Shown here in pieces: positions 9,806-22,358 of a stretch of DNA of 64,000 bases. The notes under the pieces were generated by a model, which saw only the letters and a program-made list of their open reading frames with translations, did not search any database and was not told the DNA's origin. How positions within the stretch are numbered: position 1 is the first letter of the stretch; each line of letters begins with the position of its first letter. The stretch lies in contig NC_090173.1 in the NCBI RefSeq assembly GCF_024679245.1, positions 49,268,876 through 49,332,875 of the forward strand, read 5' to 3'. The stretch comes from Pseudorasbora parva (Eukaryota; Chordata; Actinopteri; Cypriniformes; Gobionidae). The position numbers were made by a program, and so were the translations under genes.

Positions 9806-9813
9806 GTTGTACC
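9806..9813. repeat. hAT target duplication, left copy (GTTGTACC)
   Basis: Perfect 8-bp direct repeat with 10959-10966, bracketing the hAT element. Confidence 0.93.
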
Positions 9814-10958
9814 CAGAGGTGGTAAAAGTACTCAAAAGTTATACTCGAGTGAAAGTATATATACCTAAATAAAAAAATACTCCAGTAAAAGTAGAAAGTC
9901 CTCCATTCAAACATCACTTGAGTAAAAGTACAAAAGTATCAGATTTAAAACGTACTCAAATACCGAAAGTAAAAAGTAAATATTCAAATTAACTGTAAAT
10001 ATCAATAATTACGCAGATAAAATCTTTTGGGACTGATATGCAATGTTTTAAATGAACAAATGATAAGATTAGATACTGCAATTAAGAATTTGTTTGATTT
10101 GCAATTAATAGGAGACAATGAAGCACCTTAACGCAGTATAGGGGTTAAACTTAAAATAGACATGTTCCATAACATTCGCTCCATAAAACAGATGAGGAGC
10201 AAGATACTATTAACTAATTCAAAATTAATTCAAAAGCCATAACCACAATGACATATTACATAACAATTAGTTAATAGTCATGTGCCTCAACAAGTAAAGT
10301 CATACTATAATTTTGCCAATGGTTATGATTAATGATGAATTAAACACAACTGAGAGTCGGAATGCATGGCTTTGAATACATGAATTTACATTATTAGTTA
10401 ATGTAATATGTTATTAGGGAATTAATGATGTCATATTTAATTAATAACAATTCATATATTACTTAATCTATTAATCATAGAGAATGTTCATTAGTTGCTG
10501 ATGCAGTAATCATTAATAAATGGTTTAGTTCTTCATTAGTAATACATTAACTCATGATTATCTGTGCATTAGTTAGGCATGAATTATAATAGTGCACCTG
10601 TATTGTAAAATGTTACCGATGTTTTCATAGTAAATTCTCTGCCGCAAAATAAAAAAGTTGGGGAAACACTGAGCTAACGTTAGTGTGGCAAACCTGACTT
10701 GTCAGCTTTTCCAAGTCTATACCCGTCATCCATGAATGACCAGACCGGTTTGGAAAATCAAGTGTAATAAATACTTAATACTTGGAGCGGGCATGGGGTA
10801 ATGTATTGGAGTAAAAAGTAAACTTTGCCTTTAATATTGTAGTGGAGTAAGAGTAAAAGTAGATGCAAATAAAATATACTCAAGTAAAGTACAGATCCCT
10901 GAAAAAAATACTTAAGTAAAATATCAAAGTATTTTTACTTGATTACTTACCACCCCTG
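9814..10958. mobile_element. Non-autonomous hAT transposon, 1,145 bp
   Basis: Terminal inverted repeats CAGAGGTGGTAAAAGTACTC (left) and ...TACTTACCACCCCTG (right) have the CAGNGGTG form of hAT elements, and the 8-bp target duplication GTTGTACC is perfect. Subterminal regions repeat AGTAAAAGTA and ACTCAAGTA many times in both orientations, the usual layout of hAT transposase-binding ends. The AT-rich middle has no transposase frame, so it moved with enzyme from elsewhere. Its right end is only 35 bp from the last exon of the FAM20C-type gene. Confidence 0.92.
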
Positions 10959-10993
10959 GTTGTACCTATTACCTTTCTCTCTCTTCCACACAG
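10959..10993 (+). promoter_or_regulatory. Acceptor region of last intron, next to the hAT end
   Basis: These 35 bases hold the right hAT target duplication (GTTGTACC), a pyrimidine tract TTACCTTTCTCTCTCTTCC and the acceptor ACACAG. Branch points usually lie about 18-40 bases upstream of the exon. Here the branch site must therefore be in this short remnant or inside the transposon end, for example around TTACTTGATTACTTAC. Confidence 0.65.
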
Positions 10994-11258
10994 AGTGAAG
11001 AGGTCGACGTTCCTGCGGCTACAGCTGTTGGCTAAAGAGGAGTTCCAGCTGAGTTCACTGATGGAGGAATCGCTACTGCAGGACCAGCTGGCGCCCATCC
11101 TCATCCAGCCCCACCTGGAAGCCATGGACCGTCGCTTGCGCCTGGTGCTCAAGGTGCTGGCCGACTGCATAGAGAAAGAAGGCTTTTCATCAGTGGTGGA
11201 GAACGACCTGAATGGACAGCCCTCTTCGCACCACCACCAGGCACACGGAGGGAGGTAG
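10994..11258 (+). CDS. fam20c: FAM20C-type kinase, terminal coding exon with stop
   Basis: The acceptor ACACAG ends at 10993. The first base completes an Arg codon, then translation runs [35 protein letters not shown] and [17 protein letters not shown] to TAG at 11256-11258. This matches the C-terminal helices of FAM20C (RLQLLAKEE, DQxAPxL, PHLEALDRRLRxVLK). The Cys in ADCIEKEGF corresponds to the C-terminal disulfide Cys. The tail ends in a His/Gln/Gly-rich stretch as variable C-termini of this family do. The exon is noticeably more GC-rich than its surroundings. The three visible exons read continuously with no stop or frameshift, so the gene appears intact here. Paralogue identity is open. 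Confidence 0.93.
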
Positions 11259-14068
11259 TGAGGCCTGAACCTTGGCCCCTGTCAGTCAGTCCCCCCACCA
11301 TGAGCCCCACCGAGGCTTGTGCTCGAGTCACACTCTGAATTCAGTGAATTCCACGACTAGCCACCAATGCCTCTGAGGAGCCAACCTATCCTGTGTGTAG
11401 ATGCGTGATACGGATGTACAGAGACACAGCTATCAGGGGAACGCTGGGATGAAAAAGTTATTTGGTTTCTGGATGACCGAGGCTGTTGTTTGAGCTGTGC
11501 TCGGTGCTGAAGTACATACATTTCTGTTGCATCCTGATTTGTTAGACAAGTCTGCTTCTATAATTTAATACATATCGAGTTGCCGAGTGTACAGAAGACT
11601 TTACAGAAGGGACCAAAGTTGGAACAGAGATCTATATATTCAAGTACACAACTGTTATTTACTTTGCTCATTTAGGTCTTCGACATAAGGGCATGTAAAC
11701 GAGCTTTAATGACAGTGCTGCAGTGCAGTACTACTGTGCAAGGACACTTAAACACATCCTCTGTATGTTCACAATTCAACATCATTTCCTGCCATCTGAA
11801 CTAAGCCATCGATTAAATCTCACATTGTGCCATCAAGCCTTCAGTCCTTCGGCACATTACTTTCAGAGGGAATTCAGAGGTGAAGTGCACGCTTCATTTA
11901 AGGTTATTCAGTGGTGACACGTGTTTAAACATCTCCATGGAGAAAGAGAGAATGACGCTGATTGGTTGTTCAGGTGTCCTTTACCCACAGTCAGTGGTTT
12001 CCATCTCAGGACCCATGCTGAATACACCTGCTCTCTTTTAATCAGAACCTTAGTGGAAGCTCATAATGTTGTTAGTCGCTCTTCACGCTGCACCTATCTT
12101 GTGTCTCATCTGGTAGAGCGTTTTCAGCGGTTGATTATAGAGTACAGGCTTGAGGGAATGAAACAAACCAATCAAACGTACTGTAGGGGAACTGACATTG
12201 TGTCCTAACTTTGGCCATGTTTATTATTAAGATTCGTTTTGGTCGGTCGGATCACAAGTAGATGAGGGAGACATTCTTGTTTACACCTGGGCTGCATGCG
12301 AAATCGCATACTTGCAACCATATAGTAGGATTTAAAACAGTATGTGACAAAGAAGTATATCCCAATTCACAGTGGAATACTCTCATAAAAGAGTATGAAA
12401 AAAGTACCCGAATGACCTACTGCTTCTGGTGAGATTCTGAAGTGTGCATACGGTGGACACTTTACTGTCCCATGAGGCCACAGGAGAGGATTTGTGGTAG
12501 TGGTAGTGAAGCGACGCAACTTATGCCATTTTTTCACCTTATGATTTCAGACAGCAAAGTTTAAACCCAATCTGGCTTGTGCGCTTCAGCCACACTGCCC
12601 GTAACGTTTACGCATTAGGTCAGTAGGCGGAGAGTAGGCGGTCTTTTGTGGCTGTTCGAATGCATTCGACCACGAGTGTCTACACTACGAACGCAATTCT
12701 GTCCAGACTATCTCTAGAAGTGGTCAAAAGGTTTCAGACCACATTTACACCTGTATTTAGAGTCGTCCAATGATCGGATCGATGAAAACAAATCTGAATA
12801 CCAGGTGTGAACAGGCCCTAGGAAACCTTAAAGCAGCACCAGGTAGGTTTTGCTCTCGGGGTCCCCCTACAGTTGGGAAACAGTATTGTCCTCTACTACT
12901 GTCGTAAACTCTGTCCTCCTACATCAGAGGATGTGCTCGTGCATTTGTTGACATGATAGCCCTGAACGCTGCAGGAGGAGTTCACATGCAGGAGTTCTGC
13001 TTGCGTCGCGTGTGAGATGTCTTCATCCCAGGTACAGTGGCATATGTTTCAGCATGTCATATGAATATTATTTCGTGGGTTTTATTTAATTTTTTAAATG
13101 CCAAATGATCGCGATGCTCATGTTTACAAGCCAGCGTCATTATAGTAGCCTAGTCTATTGGTTACCGTTTTACAAAATCTATATGATACTTCAGTTCAAT
13201 GTTTCAGTGGTAGGTAATAACCATAAATCGTCAATATTATAATATCCAGCTACCATAGATGAATCTGAAAACTAGACAAATCGATTTGCATTATAGCTTG
13301 AGGCAAGACAAATAAACAAGACATGACTATAACATCCGGCAAACAAGTGATAGTTGGGCTCGCACGTCCGAATTTAAGGAAGTGGGGGTGGTGAAAGTGG
13401 AAGTGACGTATTTGCCGTAAAGCAGTCGAATTTTGTAGTTCTTTTTGTTCTTGGGTTACTACCCGAAACCCGAAGTTTAAAAACAATACAGACCCCGTCA
13501 GGCTATGGCAGACGTGTCATTCAACCTATTATATGTCGATGTATCATCACAAGAGTCTTGAAAATATATTATGAAGGTTGAAAATTTACCTGGTCCTGCT
13601 TTAAGCGTCAAGTTTTTGTCTCAACCATTTGAGAACACGACAAGTGACAAGTGGTTGGTTTGTGTTTCTTTTAAGTCTGTTCCTTTTAGTGAACTCTCAC
13701 TGGTCCTAAATCTTGCTCCACAATCGTGTATTATGCTGCGTTCCGTCCTAAGTCCTGTTTCATGGTCTATGAAGGTTTGCCCTTGAAATAAAATCAGAGA
13801 GTTTACATGATGGTACGTATTGCAAACATTTGCTGTTCTGCGATTGTTGGCAGACATGGTCAATCATAGTGTTTTACACATCTGTTTTTCTGAGAACCTT
13901 ATAATTGAATGTTTAGCATTAACTGTGTGCATCTCCCTGTGTGCCACCATGTTTTTGTGATTATACACCCATATCTATGTGCACAAAATCTTCTTAAGTT
14001 AGAAGTGCCGTTCTATTGCACTTTCCCCAGTAAGGCACTTTGCGGGTTGAAGGGAATTCATATATGTT
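11259..14068 (+). other. 3' UTR and downstream DNA of the FAM20C-type gene
   Basis: No further coding exon is evident. Possible poly(A) signals on the + strand are ATTAAA at 11812, AATAAA at 13787 and AATAAA at 16637; I cannot tell which is used. Stretches near 12,290-12,500 (GCGAAATCGCATACTT type) and 12,690-12,830 look like degraded hAT-type MITEs, the second being related to the small insert at 1403-1469. Short open frames here lack any family signature. Confidence 0.5.
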
Positions 14069-15815
14069 CTGGGGCCAGATTCACAAAAATGTTTTAATAT
14101 AGAAGGAATTTCTTAACTCCTTTCCCGCCAGCATTTAATAAAAAAGTTTCAAGCCAACACATTTCTAACAAAAAGCTAGCTCTAACAAAGCTCTAACAAA
14201 AATTCCATTTATACATATTTACGTAGATCTTCTTCGCTCATTTTTGAACCCGGAGATGCTCTACTATTTCAGACGATCCATAACAGGACTGCAGGAAAAA
14301 CTCATCAATGGCAGGGAAAGAGTTTAGATACATTTTAAGTTTGTGAGAATGTGCAATTCTTGAAAAGTTCTTGCAAAGTTCTTGTTCTTTCCTTAAGAAA
14401 ACCACAGGCTTTGGTGTCATCGGATTGCATTCGCCGAAGACTTGCTGATCAGCTTTATGAAAAAGTTCAGCACCCTGCGCAACATATTTTTATTTTTATG
14501 TGGATTTTAAAAAGAGACTGTCTCAAGATAGAGCCATCTGTTGCATTCATTTGCACTCTCTCTTGGGTGAACTCTCTCTGTGAATGGGTGCTCGTATGTG
14601 CTGAGCGCTGATGAAAATTGGTTTAATTATAAAATGAAAAACAATCTCCCTATTTGAGTGTGACATTTTTGAAAAGTTGAATTTTGAACTGAGCATAAAG
14701 TCATGTTATGCACAATCATGACTAATATTTTTTTACATTATCGATCAGTGGTTTCTCTTTATGAATACTTGTGCATATCCCTAGTAATATTAATATGTGG
14801 CCCTGGACCACGAAACCAGTCATAAGGACACTTTTTTTTTAAATTGATATTTATATATTTATGAATAAATAAGCTTTCCATATATGTATGGTTTGTTAGG
14901 ACAATTATACTTGGTTGAGATACTATTTTAAAATCTGGAAATATGAGGGTGCAAATTCGCCTTTAAAGTTGTCCAAATTAAGTCCTTAGCTCTGTATATT
15001 ACAATTTTTTTAAATATATTTACGGTAGTAACTTCACAAAATATATCCATGGAACATGATCTTTACTTAATATGCTAATGATTTTTCACATAAAAGAAAA
15101 ATCAATCAATTTGACCTGTACAATGTATTGTTGGCTATTGCCACGAATATACTTGTGAGAATTGAAACTGGCTTTGTGCTCCAGGATCACATTTGTATTA
15201 GATGTAGTTAGTGTTATGTTTTAATGCTTAATGTTTAAAGAAAAAAAAAAATCATTAAACATCTTAACTCTTTCCCTTCCATTGACAGACATTTCCAGCT
15301 TTCCACCAGAAAGATTACTGAATCTCCTGATCAAAACACAAGTGAAGACGACGCAGACACAAGCGATAGCAAATGTAATCAAATGCATATGTAAAATAAT
15401 GCGATCACCAACATTAAACGGCATATAAATCAAAACTGCCTAATGTTACTGAATGTTTTTTTTGTTTTTGTGTTTTTTTTTTATTAAAACGCTGTTGCGT
15501 TATTTACGAAGATTTTTAAGAAGAGTTCTATATTCAGGAATTCAGATTCTTCAAGTTTTCCCTTTAGAACAATCTTAAGAAAAACGAAGAGCTTTCTTAA
15601 ACGGGCTCTATGTAGAATTGAGAAACCCTTGTTATTAGCGACACCGGTGGCTGTTAAGTGAACTGCAGCAACTTATTGCTCGTGCTCACATTCATCCACA
15701 CAAGACACTTAACATCATTCAATATTCTCACATCGAAGTTCTGTTTTGTTCTTCCCTTAGAAGTAAAAAATAAAAATAAAAAAGTAGGGGGAATGTTTTG
15801 TGAATCTAGCTCCTG
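14069..15815. mobile_element. Inverted-repeat DNA transposon remnant, 1.75 kb
   Basis: The left end CTGGGGCCAGATTCACAAAA is matched in inverse by the right end TTTTGTGAATCTAGCTCCTG. Internal TTCTTAAGAAAA-type motifs occur near both sides. There is no transposase. Another element (14797-15190) has inserted into it. A target duplication was not found, so the family is not assigned. Confidence 0.6.
14797..15190. mobile_element. Teleost MITE nested in the 14.1-15.8 kb element
   Basis: Ends are GTGGCCCTGGACCACGAAACC and the inverse GGCTTTGTGCTCCAGGATCAC. This pattern and the body (AATAAGCTTTCC, GGTTTGTTAGGACAAT, GCCTTTAAAGTTGTCCAAAT, GGAACATGATCTTTACTTAA) are familiar from very abundant cyprinid non-autonomous elements. 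It has no coding capacity. Confidence 0.75.
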
Positions 15816-17511
15816 AATAGCAAATTACTTGCTGCTGGGAATTGGTGATGGATCATTTTATTTTTCAGCATTAGTCACATATACTGACTTTTCAGCAGAA
15901 GATATTATTGCATTGTTCTGTATAAGACATGTTTTCAGTGCGCTCTTATTTTGTATTGTGTAAACTACAGCCAAAAAGGCAATAGAGTGCCTTTAATCTT
16001 TCTAGCAGTGGTAATTGCCACTTCCAGTCTCGTTCATTCACTTATATTCATGCCATAACATTGTAAAGACATTTTAGTTGGTCTCTAAATGAAACCTATT
16101 TGAAGTAGTCAGTCATGTGTGTTGTATGTTAAACGCTTACATTGCTATTTATTAAGAGAGTACATTTGTGAGGAAATCTTGTGCATTTGAGATTATTTTC
16201 GTGCTTTAAATGAAGTCCCTGTTCCTCGCAGACAATGTAAAGATGATTATCTGACAGCTCTGCGCTAAGTGTGACAATACAGCTGAATCTTTTAAGAGGG
16301 GCCACATGTGTTTTGTGTTTAACCCCAGTGCCTGTGCAATGCTCAAGAAACTTGAATGTTTTGGGATTATTCACAAACTGACCTTTTAGTGGCCCATGGC
16401 CTGGTCTCAGAGGTGTTCTTTTTTTGTGGGGAGTGAGGAATTATGGGATGGTCAAGGCTTCTATTAGCCTAAAAAATTGAAATACGTTCCCAATACTCTC
16501 AGTGTTTCTGTATATATCTGTAAATACGATACGTTGATCCAAGGATTTGTTTTTGGAGCAAAAATGCTTCAGTTTTCTTTTCATCTCTTAAGCATTGTTA
16601 CTGTGAAGATCTGTTTGCAAAATGATAAAAGTGTGCAATAAATTAAGCTACGTTGTCGAACTCTTTTATATGTAAACGCAAAGCAAATACGGATTGTGAA
16701 AGATCAAAAACTTAAATGAATGTTCCGTGTTCAATACAAGTTAAGCCAGGCATTGTGCCAGATAATTAGATAATGCCAGTAAGTGACTTTTTGTATAGTG
16801 TATTTTTACAAAAAGTCACTTAGTCTTTTTAAAGTCACTTAAAAAGACTTTTTGTATAGTGTATTTTAATTGCTCAATGCATTACAGTAAATACATTTTT
16901 GTTTGCTTTTACAAACTAAGGGTGTAAGTTGTGCTACTAGAGCTTAACCTGTATCAAGTCTGTACCTTTATCTCAAGTGAAGTCTATGAAGATTGTGGCT
17001 TGATGCCTTAAACCCAAAACCACTGGACTGTATCTGTAAAAAGAAGAACCCTGAAAGCAGGCAGCTCTGTGCTTCTTCAGATATGAGCGGCTGCGCTCTT
17101 CCCCCGACACTCTGCCGGGTCAAATACAGACATACATTTAGAGCCGATACATAATACCACTCTAATCCGTAAACCCTCTATCTCTCACACCCATATCCTG
17201 CTATTTTCACTTCTATTACGTTATAATCATTCACATGCTGAGGCAGATACAGGACACGCAGAAATGTCACTGTGACCTTAAAGTAAAAACCTTCCTGTCG
17301 GGAGAGATGACGTTCAAGTCTGCAATTACATCAGTTGGTGTCTGTCACCATTTGATAAAGACTTTTTTTTTATAAATGTCAAAAAAAAAATGATTCATCT
17401 TAGTACACTTTTCAGTTTAGTGTAAACATGTATTTGAATTGCATTCGATTTCCATCCATTTAGTTTAACAAACTAAATGCGTAGTGTGTTTGTCAATCAT
17501 ACATAAATGAA
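15816..17511. other. Intergenic DNA
   Basis: No gene seen. It holds a candidate poly(A) signal AATAAA at 16637 and a pair of short hairpins at 16780-16849, described separately. Confidence 0.5.
16780..16849. repeat. Two adjacent hairpins sharing a GTCACTT motif
   Basis: TAAGTGACTTTTTGTA (16780-16795) is perfectly inverted at 16807-16822 with an 11-base loop. Next, AGTCTTTTT (16822-16830) pairs with AAAAAGACT (16841-16849). The segment GACTTTTTGTATAGTGTATT occurs on both sides of the pair as a direct repeat. Likely a foldback or replication-slippage product. Confidence 0.8.
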
Positions 17512-18169
17512 CATTGTTGGGGAAAGTTACTTTTAAAAGTAATGCATTATAATATGTTACTCCCGGTACTTAGTTACTTTGTATGGAGTAATGTGTTACG
17601 TTACTTTTGCGTTAAGGTATATTTTTGGCAAATGTAAAGGCACTTTCGCACTAAAAGTGAATAAGCCTCTGGCTGAAGGAAATGTGCAGAGGACGCCGCT
17701 CAAACAACCCTGCTGTTCTGGACCGCAAGAGAAGAAAATTCAACACTCTTACTTCAGCAATATAAAACACAAATGTGATTTAACTATAGTCATTTTTCCT
17801 TTGAATGGTCAGCGGTGGTTAATAAAGTGAGATTAAACCCATAAAATATGTTTGTGTTATTTAACATCTTTAAATGTTTTATTTTAAACAATCTCTACAT
17901 CTTTAGTTATGTTTTTATTAATTTTGAGGAATACTGAATCTGTTTTTGTGCAAGTGAGATTAGTAAATGCCTGCTCACTTTAATCTAGAACAACAAGCAT
18001 CATTATTCGTACTCATCATGGGGACAGGAGAGCGGTCAGCTAGTACATGGAAAACTGCGTTACTAGTTTGAAAAAGTACCTCAGATATTTTGTTGTAAAT
18101 ATAAAAGTAATGCATTACTTTAATAGTTACTTGAAAAAAGTAATCTCATTTCATAACTCGCGTTACTAA
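17512..18169. mobile_element. hAT-type non-autonomous element, degraded right end
   Basis: Starts CATTGTTGGGGAAAGTTACT with TTTAAAAGTAATGCATTA. Towards the right end it carries the inverse motifs AAAAGTAATGCATTACTTT and AGTTACTTGAAAAAAGTAAT, then CGCGTTACTAAT. This is the well-known teleost GTTACTTTTAAAAGTAATGCATTAC repeat. The last bases are eroded, so no target duplication is visible. Confidence 0.65.
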
Positions 18170-20356
18170 TATGAAGTTGAAAAACAGGTTTTTGCACTCA
18201 AAAAAATCATAGTGTAGTTTATTTTTCAATTATTATTTTTTCCAAATGCATTTATTAAAATTCCTTATAATCATCATAAATCTATTCATAATATTATTTA
18301 GCCATACATAATGAACACTGAGCAACAAGCAAGATTCATTAGGTCAAAATATATTAGACTTAAAGAAATTTGACTGGTTGGTTGCTTGGTTGTAAATATA
18401 TAAACCTGGTTATTGTGTATTTAAAACACACTCAGTTTATTAGTACTATTACAGATATCTTACCTGTTTCATTTATACATGATTGACAAATATGCAATTC
18501 AAATACATGAATCTTACATTTAGGCCTCTATTCCCTAGTTTCCCAGACTAAAATGCATGGTTGAGCTGTCTTGACTGAAAGCAACTTGCACTGGCATTGT
18601 TGTGGCTCAAGGTGCACAGCAGTAATGTTTTTTTTTTCTTCTTCTTCTTCTAAGGCTCATTTCTAAAAGCCACTTAAATGCCCTAATTGAACTAAGGGCT
18701 AATCCTGGCTTAATCTAAGCCCTGTCTGTGAAACCAGGCCTACAGTGTATCAGAAGCAGCAGGACATGCATTTTATTACTTGACCACTGGGTGGCAGTAC
18801 AACTGTATTAGCGTATGTTATGCTGCATTACTGTAGCACACTACTATTTGATGCACAACGCTAAAGGATGCCATATGAAAAAATCCATGCCTTAGTTATT
18901 CCTTCACAAAGCCTTTCATGTGAGGAGTACAGAAGGAGTCGTTTCATGTCCTGAAACGGACCCCTCTAAACCTGCGTCCCGCCGAACGGATTAGACGGCA
19001 AGATGACGGAAGGGCCAACTGCTGTCTCCAGGCAACAGCTTGTGGCTCACTGTGAGTGAGGCAATGTCTCACATGTAAACAAAACTGAGATGTCGATGCC
19101 GCCGTATTCATCCCCTATTGCTAAATAGCAGGTTGCATTTCAAAGGGGAAAATCCTTTTTCACCTTTCCTCTGAAATGAAAATGCTCTATACCTGCAATA
19201 TCCAAACTCTCAAAAGCTGATATTTCGCACAGAAGGGCGCACTGAGAGAGACTTGTATTAGATCTCACCGTGCTTTCGACTCGTTCCATTTAGGATTGAA
19301 ATTGAAATGTCTCTATCTACATGTCATTCATAAAGGTCATTAGCAATATGCAGCCCTGCTCCCCCTATAATTGCATTTTCCAATATAAGATCTAAATTAC
19401 TTTAGCAGGGCAATGGATGTCCCTGTCTAGTAGCCTAGCCTACGGATTATATTTCACAAGGACTGTTATTTTGAAGAGTTTAGTGAATTTAGTATGAATG
19501 GGTCTGATTTGGAGCGCATGCTGTGACTGTGACAAATTAATATAGTACAAATCATGTAAACAGGTCATGCATATTCATCAGACAGACAGGTGGCTTGATT
19601 GTGTATTTTTTGATTAATATTACTTAATGAGCTACATTTACATGTGCCATCAGCCCCAAGGGTGAATTTGCAACCAATTGAACAAAATTAAAGTCCTACT
19701 CATTCAAATCCAAGAACTGAATTTTTTTTTTTTTCTTTGGAACGCACACTGAGTCAGGATGTATCATGCCTAAAAATGAGTAATTTGTAAGTATTTATTA
19801 TTTTTTATGGAATATTACATATATGTTCACTATAAATGATTTATCCGTGCACATCATTATTATTTCTTTAATCAAAATAACTTCCCCTCCCTCTTGCAGC
19901 TCATCTCTTCTCTGATAATGTGTTTACTGGCGTGAGGGCGGGGCAAACTGTCACTCACATGAGATCCACCAATAGCAAACCACAACCATCCAATCAACCC
20001 CCCAGTGACAAAATCAAGCCCCACCCCACATTTGTTCTTGTTTGAGAAGCCGTTTCACTCACAATAGTAAAGAAAAGCCTAAATTCTTAGTAAGAACACG
20101 TGCTTTTTTGACCTAAATTATCCAGTTTTAATTCATTTAAGGTCACTAAAACAAATGACCCAAATTACCAAAATATTATTATTCTCGATTAAAAGAAACA
20201 CATTCAGCTGTGCCTGATTACTCAAAATCATTTGTCGCTAATAAATTACATGTTTGAGTCAAATGGAAGTAATTGCAAGTTCAATCCCCTTAGATAGGCT
20301 AAGGTTGTCTTGATTAAGGACGCAAAGAAAGTTCAAATCTTTGATCAAAAAAGTGC
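18170..20356. other. Intergenic DNA with weak repeat traces
   Basis: No gene found. About 18,530-18,745 looks like a MITE (CTAGTTTCCCAGACTAAAAT at one side, GTCTGTGAAACCAGGCC at the other). Short poly-T runs occur near 18,630 and 19,722. The rest is unassigned. Confidence 0.45.
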
Positions 20357-20986
20357 TTAAAGGTGCAGTATGCAACTTTTCCGTTTGCTAGAGGTCGCCT
20401 ATTCAAAACAAAGGCGTAGTTTGATGACGCCAAGTTTGAGTGCAGCATTTTGGCACACGTGGTCTTCACCGGTGAAAAAGAATCGGGATAGGACTCATGT
20501 TCATTGATGCGGTTATAAATGTTATGAAGCGGAGCAGGACCGAGTGTTGAAGAGTTGAGTAAGGCCGCTGGGACGATTGTTAATGAGACGAATAACACAC
20601 CTCGCGAAGCAGCGGGACTTTTATTATGATGTGATGGGACACAGTTCGCCGGGCGCCGGTCCTATTTCCGCTTTTCCGGTCATGAGTATGAGGTAACGCA
20701 GCTCTGTTTATCATATTAGATAATTGTTCACACTGTGTAAAGAGTTTCTGCCAAATAAAACCTGGAAACCGAGGGTAACGCAGATATGACTCAATTGACA
20801 GGCGACTCCCTCAGACGCTATGCTCACAGACTTCCCGGTTCCTTGGTTAAAATAAAAATTCTCTCACAATTTACAAATAGTTGGAAACATTTGGGATATT
20901 GTAAGTACTCAACTGAACAAAATATGACACTGGCCTAGTGGTTTTTGGATATTTTACTGAAAAAATACTACATAGTGCACCTTTAA
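20357..20986. mobile_element. TTAA-flanked MITE, 630 bp
   Basis: The left end TTAAAGGTGCAGTATGCAACT and right end TACATAGTGCACCTTTAA are inverted repeats that include TTAA at both limits, as for piggyBac- or Kolobok-type target sites. The interior is more GC-rich than the surroundings (GCCGGGCGCCGG near 20,650) but has no transposase frame. The superfamily is not certain. Confidence 0.7.
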
Positions 20987-21149
20987 TAGCCAAATTCTCT
21001 GTGGATAACTACATTACCCATAATCCTAAAGTGATATCCACCAATCTAAGTCAACTTGGAAACTCCTAGACCTTATATGTTATATGTACCTTATATGAGA
21101 AACAATTTTGTGTTTGAACTCAAGTTTTTGTAGCTTTGTATATTACTTA

Positions 21150-21345
21150 TTAAAGGGATAGTTAACCCAAAAATGAAAATGTGCTCGTATAATTAGACCC
21201 CATTGACATGCATTATACGAGCAACGGTTGGAGTTAAAAAATCTTAATTGGTATTCAACTGAAGAAACAAACACACCTACACTTGGATGCCCGGGGGTAA
21301 GCAGATAAATATCAAATTTTAATTTTTTAATGAACTATCTCTTAT
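21150..21345. mobile_element. Small MITE (AGTTCACCCAAAAATGAAAA family)
   Basis: The left end TTAAAGGGATAGTTAACCC then AAAAATGAAAAT is matched by a degraded inverse TTAATGAACTATCTCTTA. The centre holds a short hairpin formed by GCTCGTATAAT and ATTATACGAGC. This family is very common in cyprinid DNA; a second copy is at 33,321. Confidence 0.65.
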
Positions 21346-21466
21346 TAGAGGTTCAATAAAAATCTGTAAGATCTGTGGAAATACAAACTGTAAGACAGAA
21401 GCATAGGTCTATAAAGCATTTTGAATAATGACGTAGTAACATTACACTCTCAAGTTACTTACGGAA

Positions 21467-22004
21467 CATTGATCAGGCATAACATTATAACCACCTTCCT
21501 TATATTGTGTTGGACCCCCTTTTGCACATGATCCTGCTGAAAGAGGCCACAGCCACCAGGGAATGCCATTTCCATGAAAGGGTGTACATGGTCTGCAACA
21601 ATGCTAGGGTAGGTGGTACGTGTCAAAGTAACATCCAGTTGGATGGCAGGACCCAAGGTTTCCCAGCAGAACATTGTCCAAAGCATCACACTGCCACCAC
21701 ACATGTGCATCCTGGTGCCATGTGTTCCTCAGATAACTGATGCACACGCACCCGGCCATCCACCTGATGTAAAAAAATCGTGATTCACCTACTTCATTGC
21801 TCCGTGGTCCCGTTCTGATGCACACATGCCCACTGTTTGCACGTTCGGCAGTGGACAGGGGTCAGCATGGGCACCCTGACTGGTCTGCAGCTATGCAGCG
21901 CCATACGCAACAAACTGCGAAGTGTGAAGGTGTGATAACGGGCCGTGATGAAGACATAATCAGTGTTAATCACTTCACCTGTCTGGGGTCATGTCTGATC
22001 GGTG
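21467..22004 (-). pseudogene. Tc1-like transposon, internally deleted copy
   Basis: Same family as the element at 1262-7575. The left end CATTGATCAGGCATAACATT and the right end GTCTGATCGGTG followed by TA are inverted. Minus-strand translation gives WETLGPAIQLDVTLTRTTYPS and VADHVHPFME, the Tc1 catalytic core, but large parts of the gene are missing and frames are broken. It is a dead remnant of 538 bp. Confidence 0.85.
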
Positions 22005-22358
22005 TATACCACCTATTTTCTCACTGCACATTACACACTGATTGTTTTCTTGTTTGTTTGTTTTTTTAGATTTGGAGAAGGAAATAAATAATGATAAATA
22101 ATTAAAGAGCAAACCTTTGTTGAAGAGAAAAGGTTGATTGACACTACAAAGAACCCTTCTGACACAATTTCAAATTTGTAGTAAAATAGAAAACATATAT
22201 GATATGAATATTTGTGTTACTTTTGCTCAAGTTTTTATTTTGCTAAATATTAAAAAGAAAAAGTAATACTTATTGTAAAAGACAGTATCCATATTCTAAA
22301 GTGAGTGTACTATCTCTGTGACTACATCAGTCTGTATTTAGCGTAGTGGTTCTCTTGT
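22005..22358. other. Intergenic spacer
   Basis: AT-rich DNA between two transposons. Nothing recognisable. Confidence 0.5.

Noticed and set aside
16780..16849. Hairpins as a microRNA precursor
   Set aside because: Stems are only 16 and 9 bp, shorter than a microRNA precursor arm, and the sequence is low in complexity.
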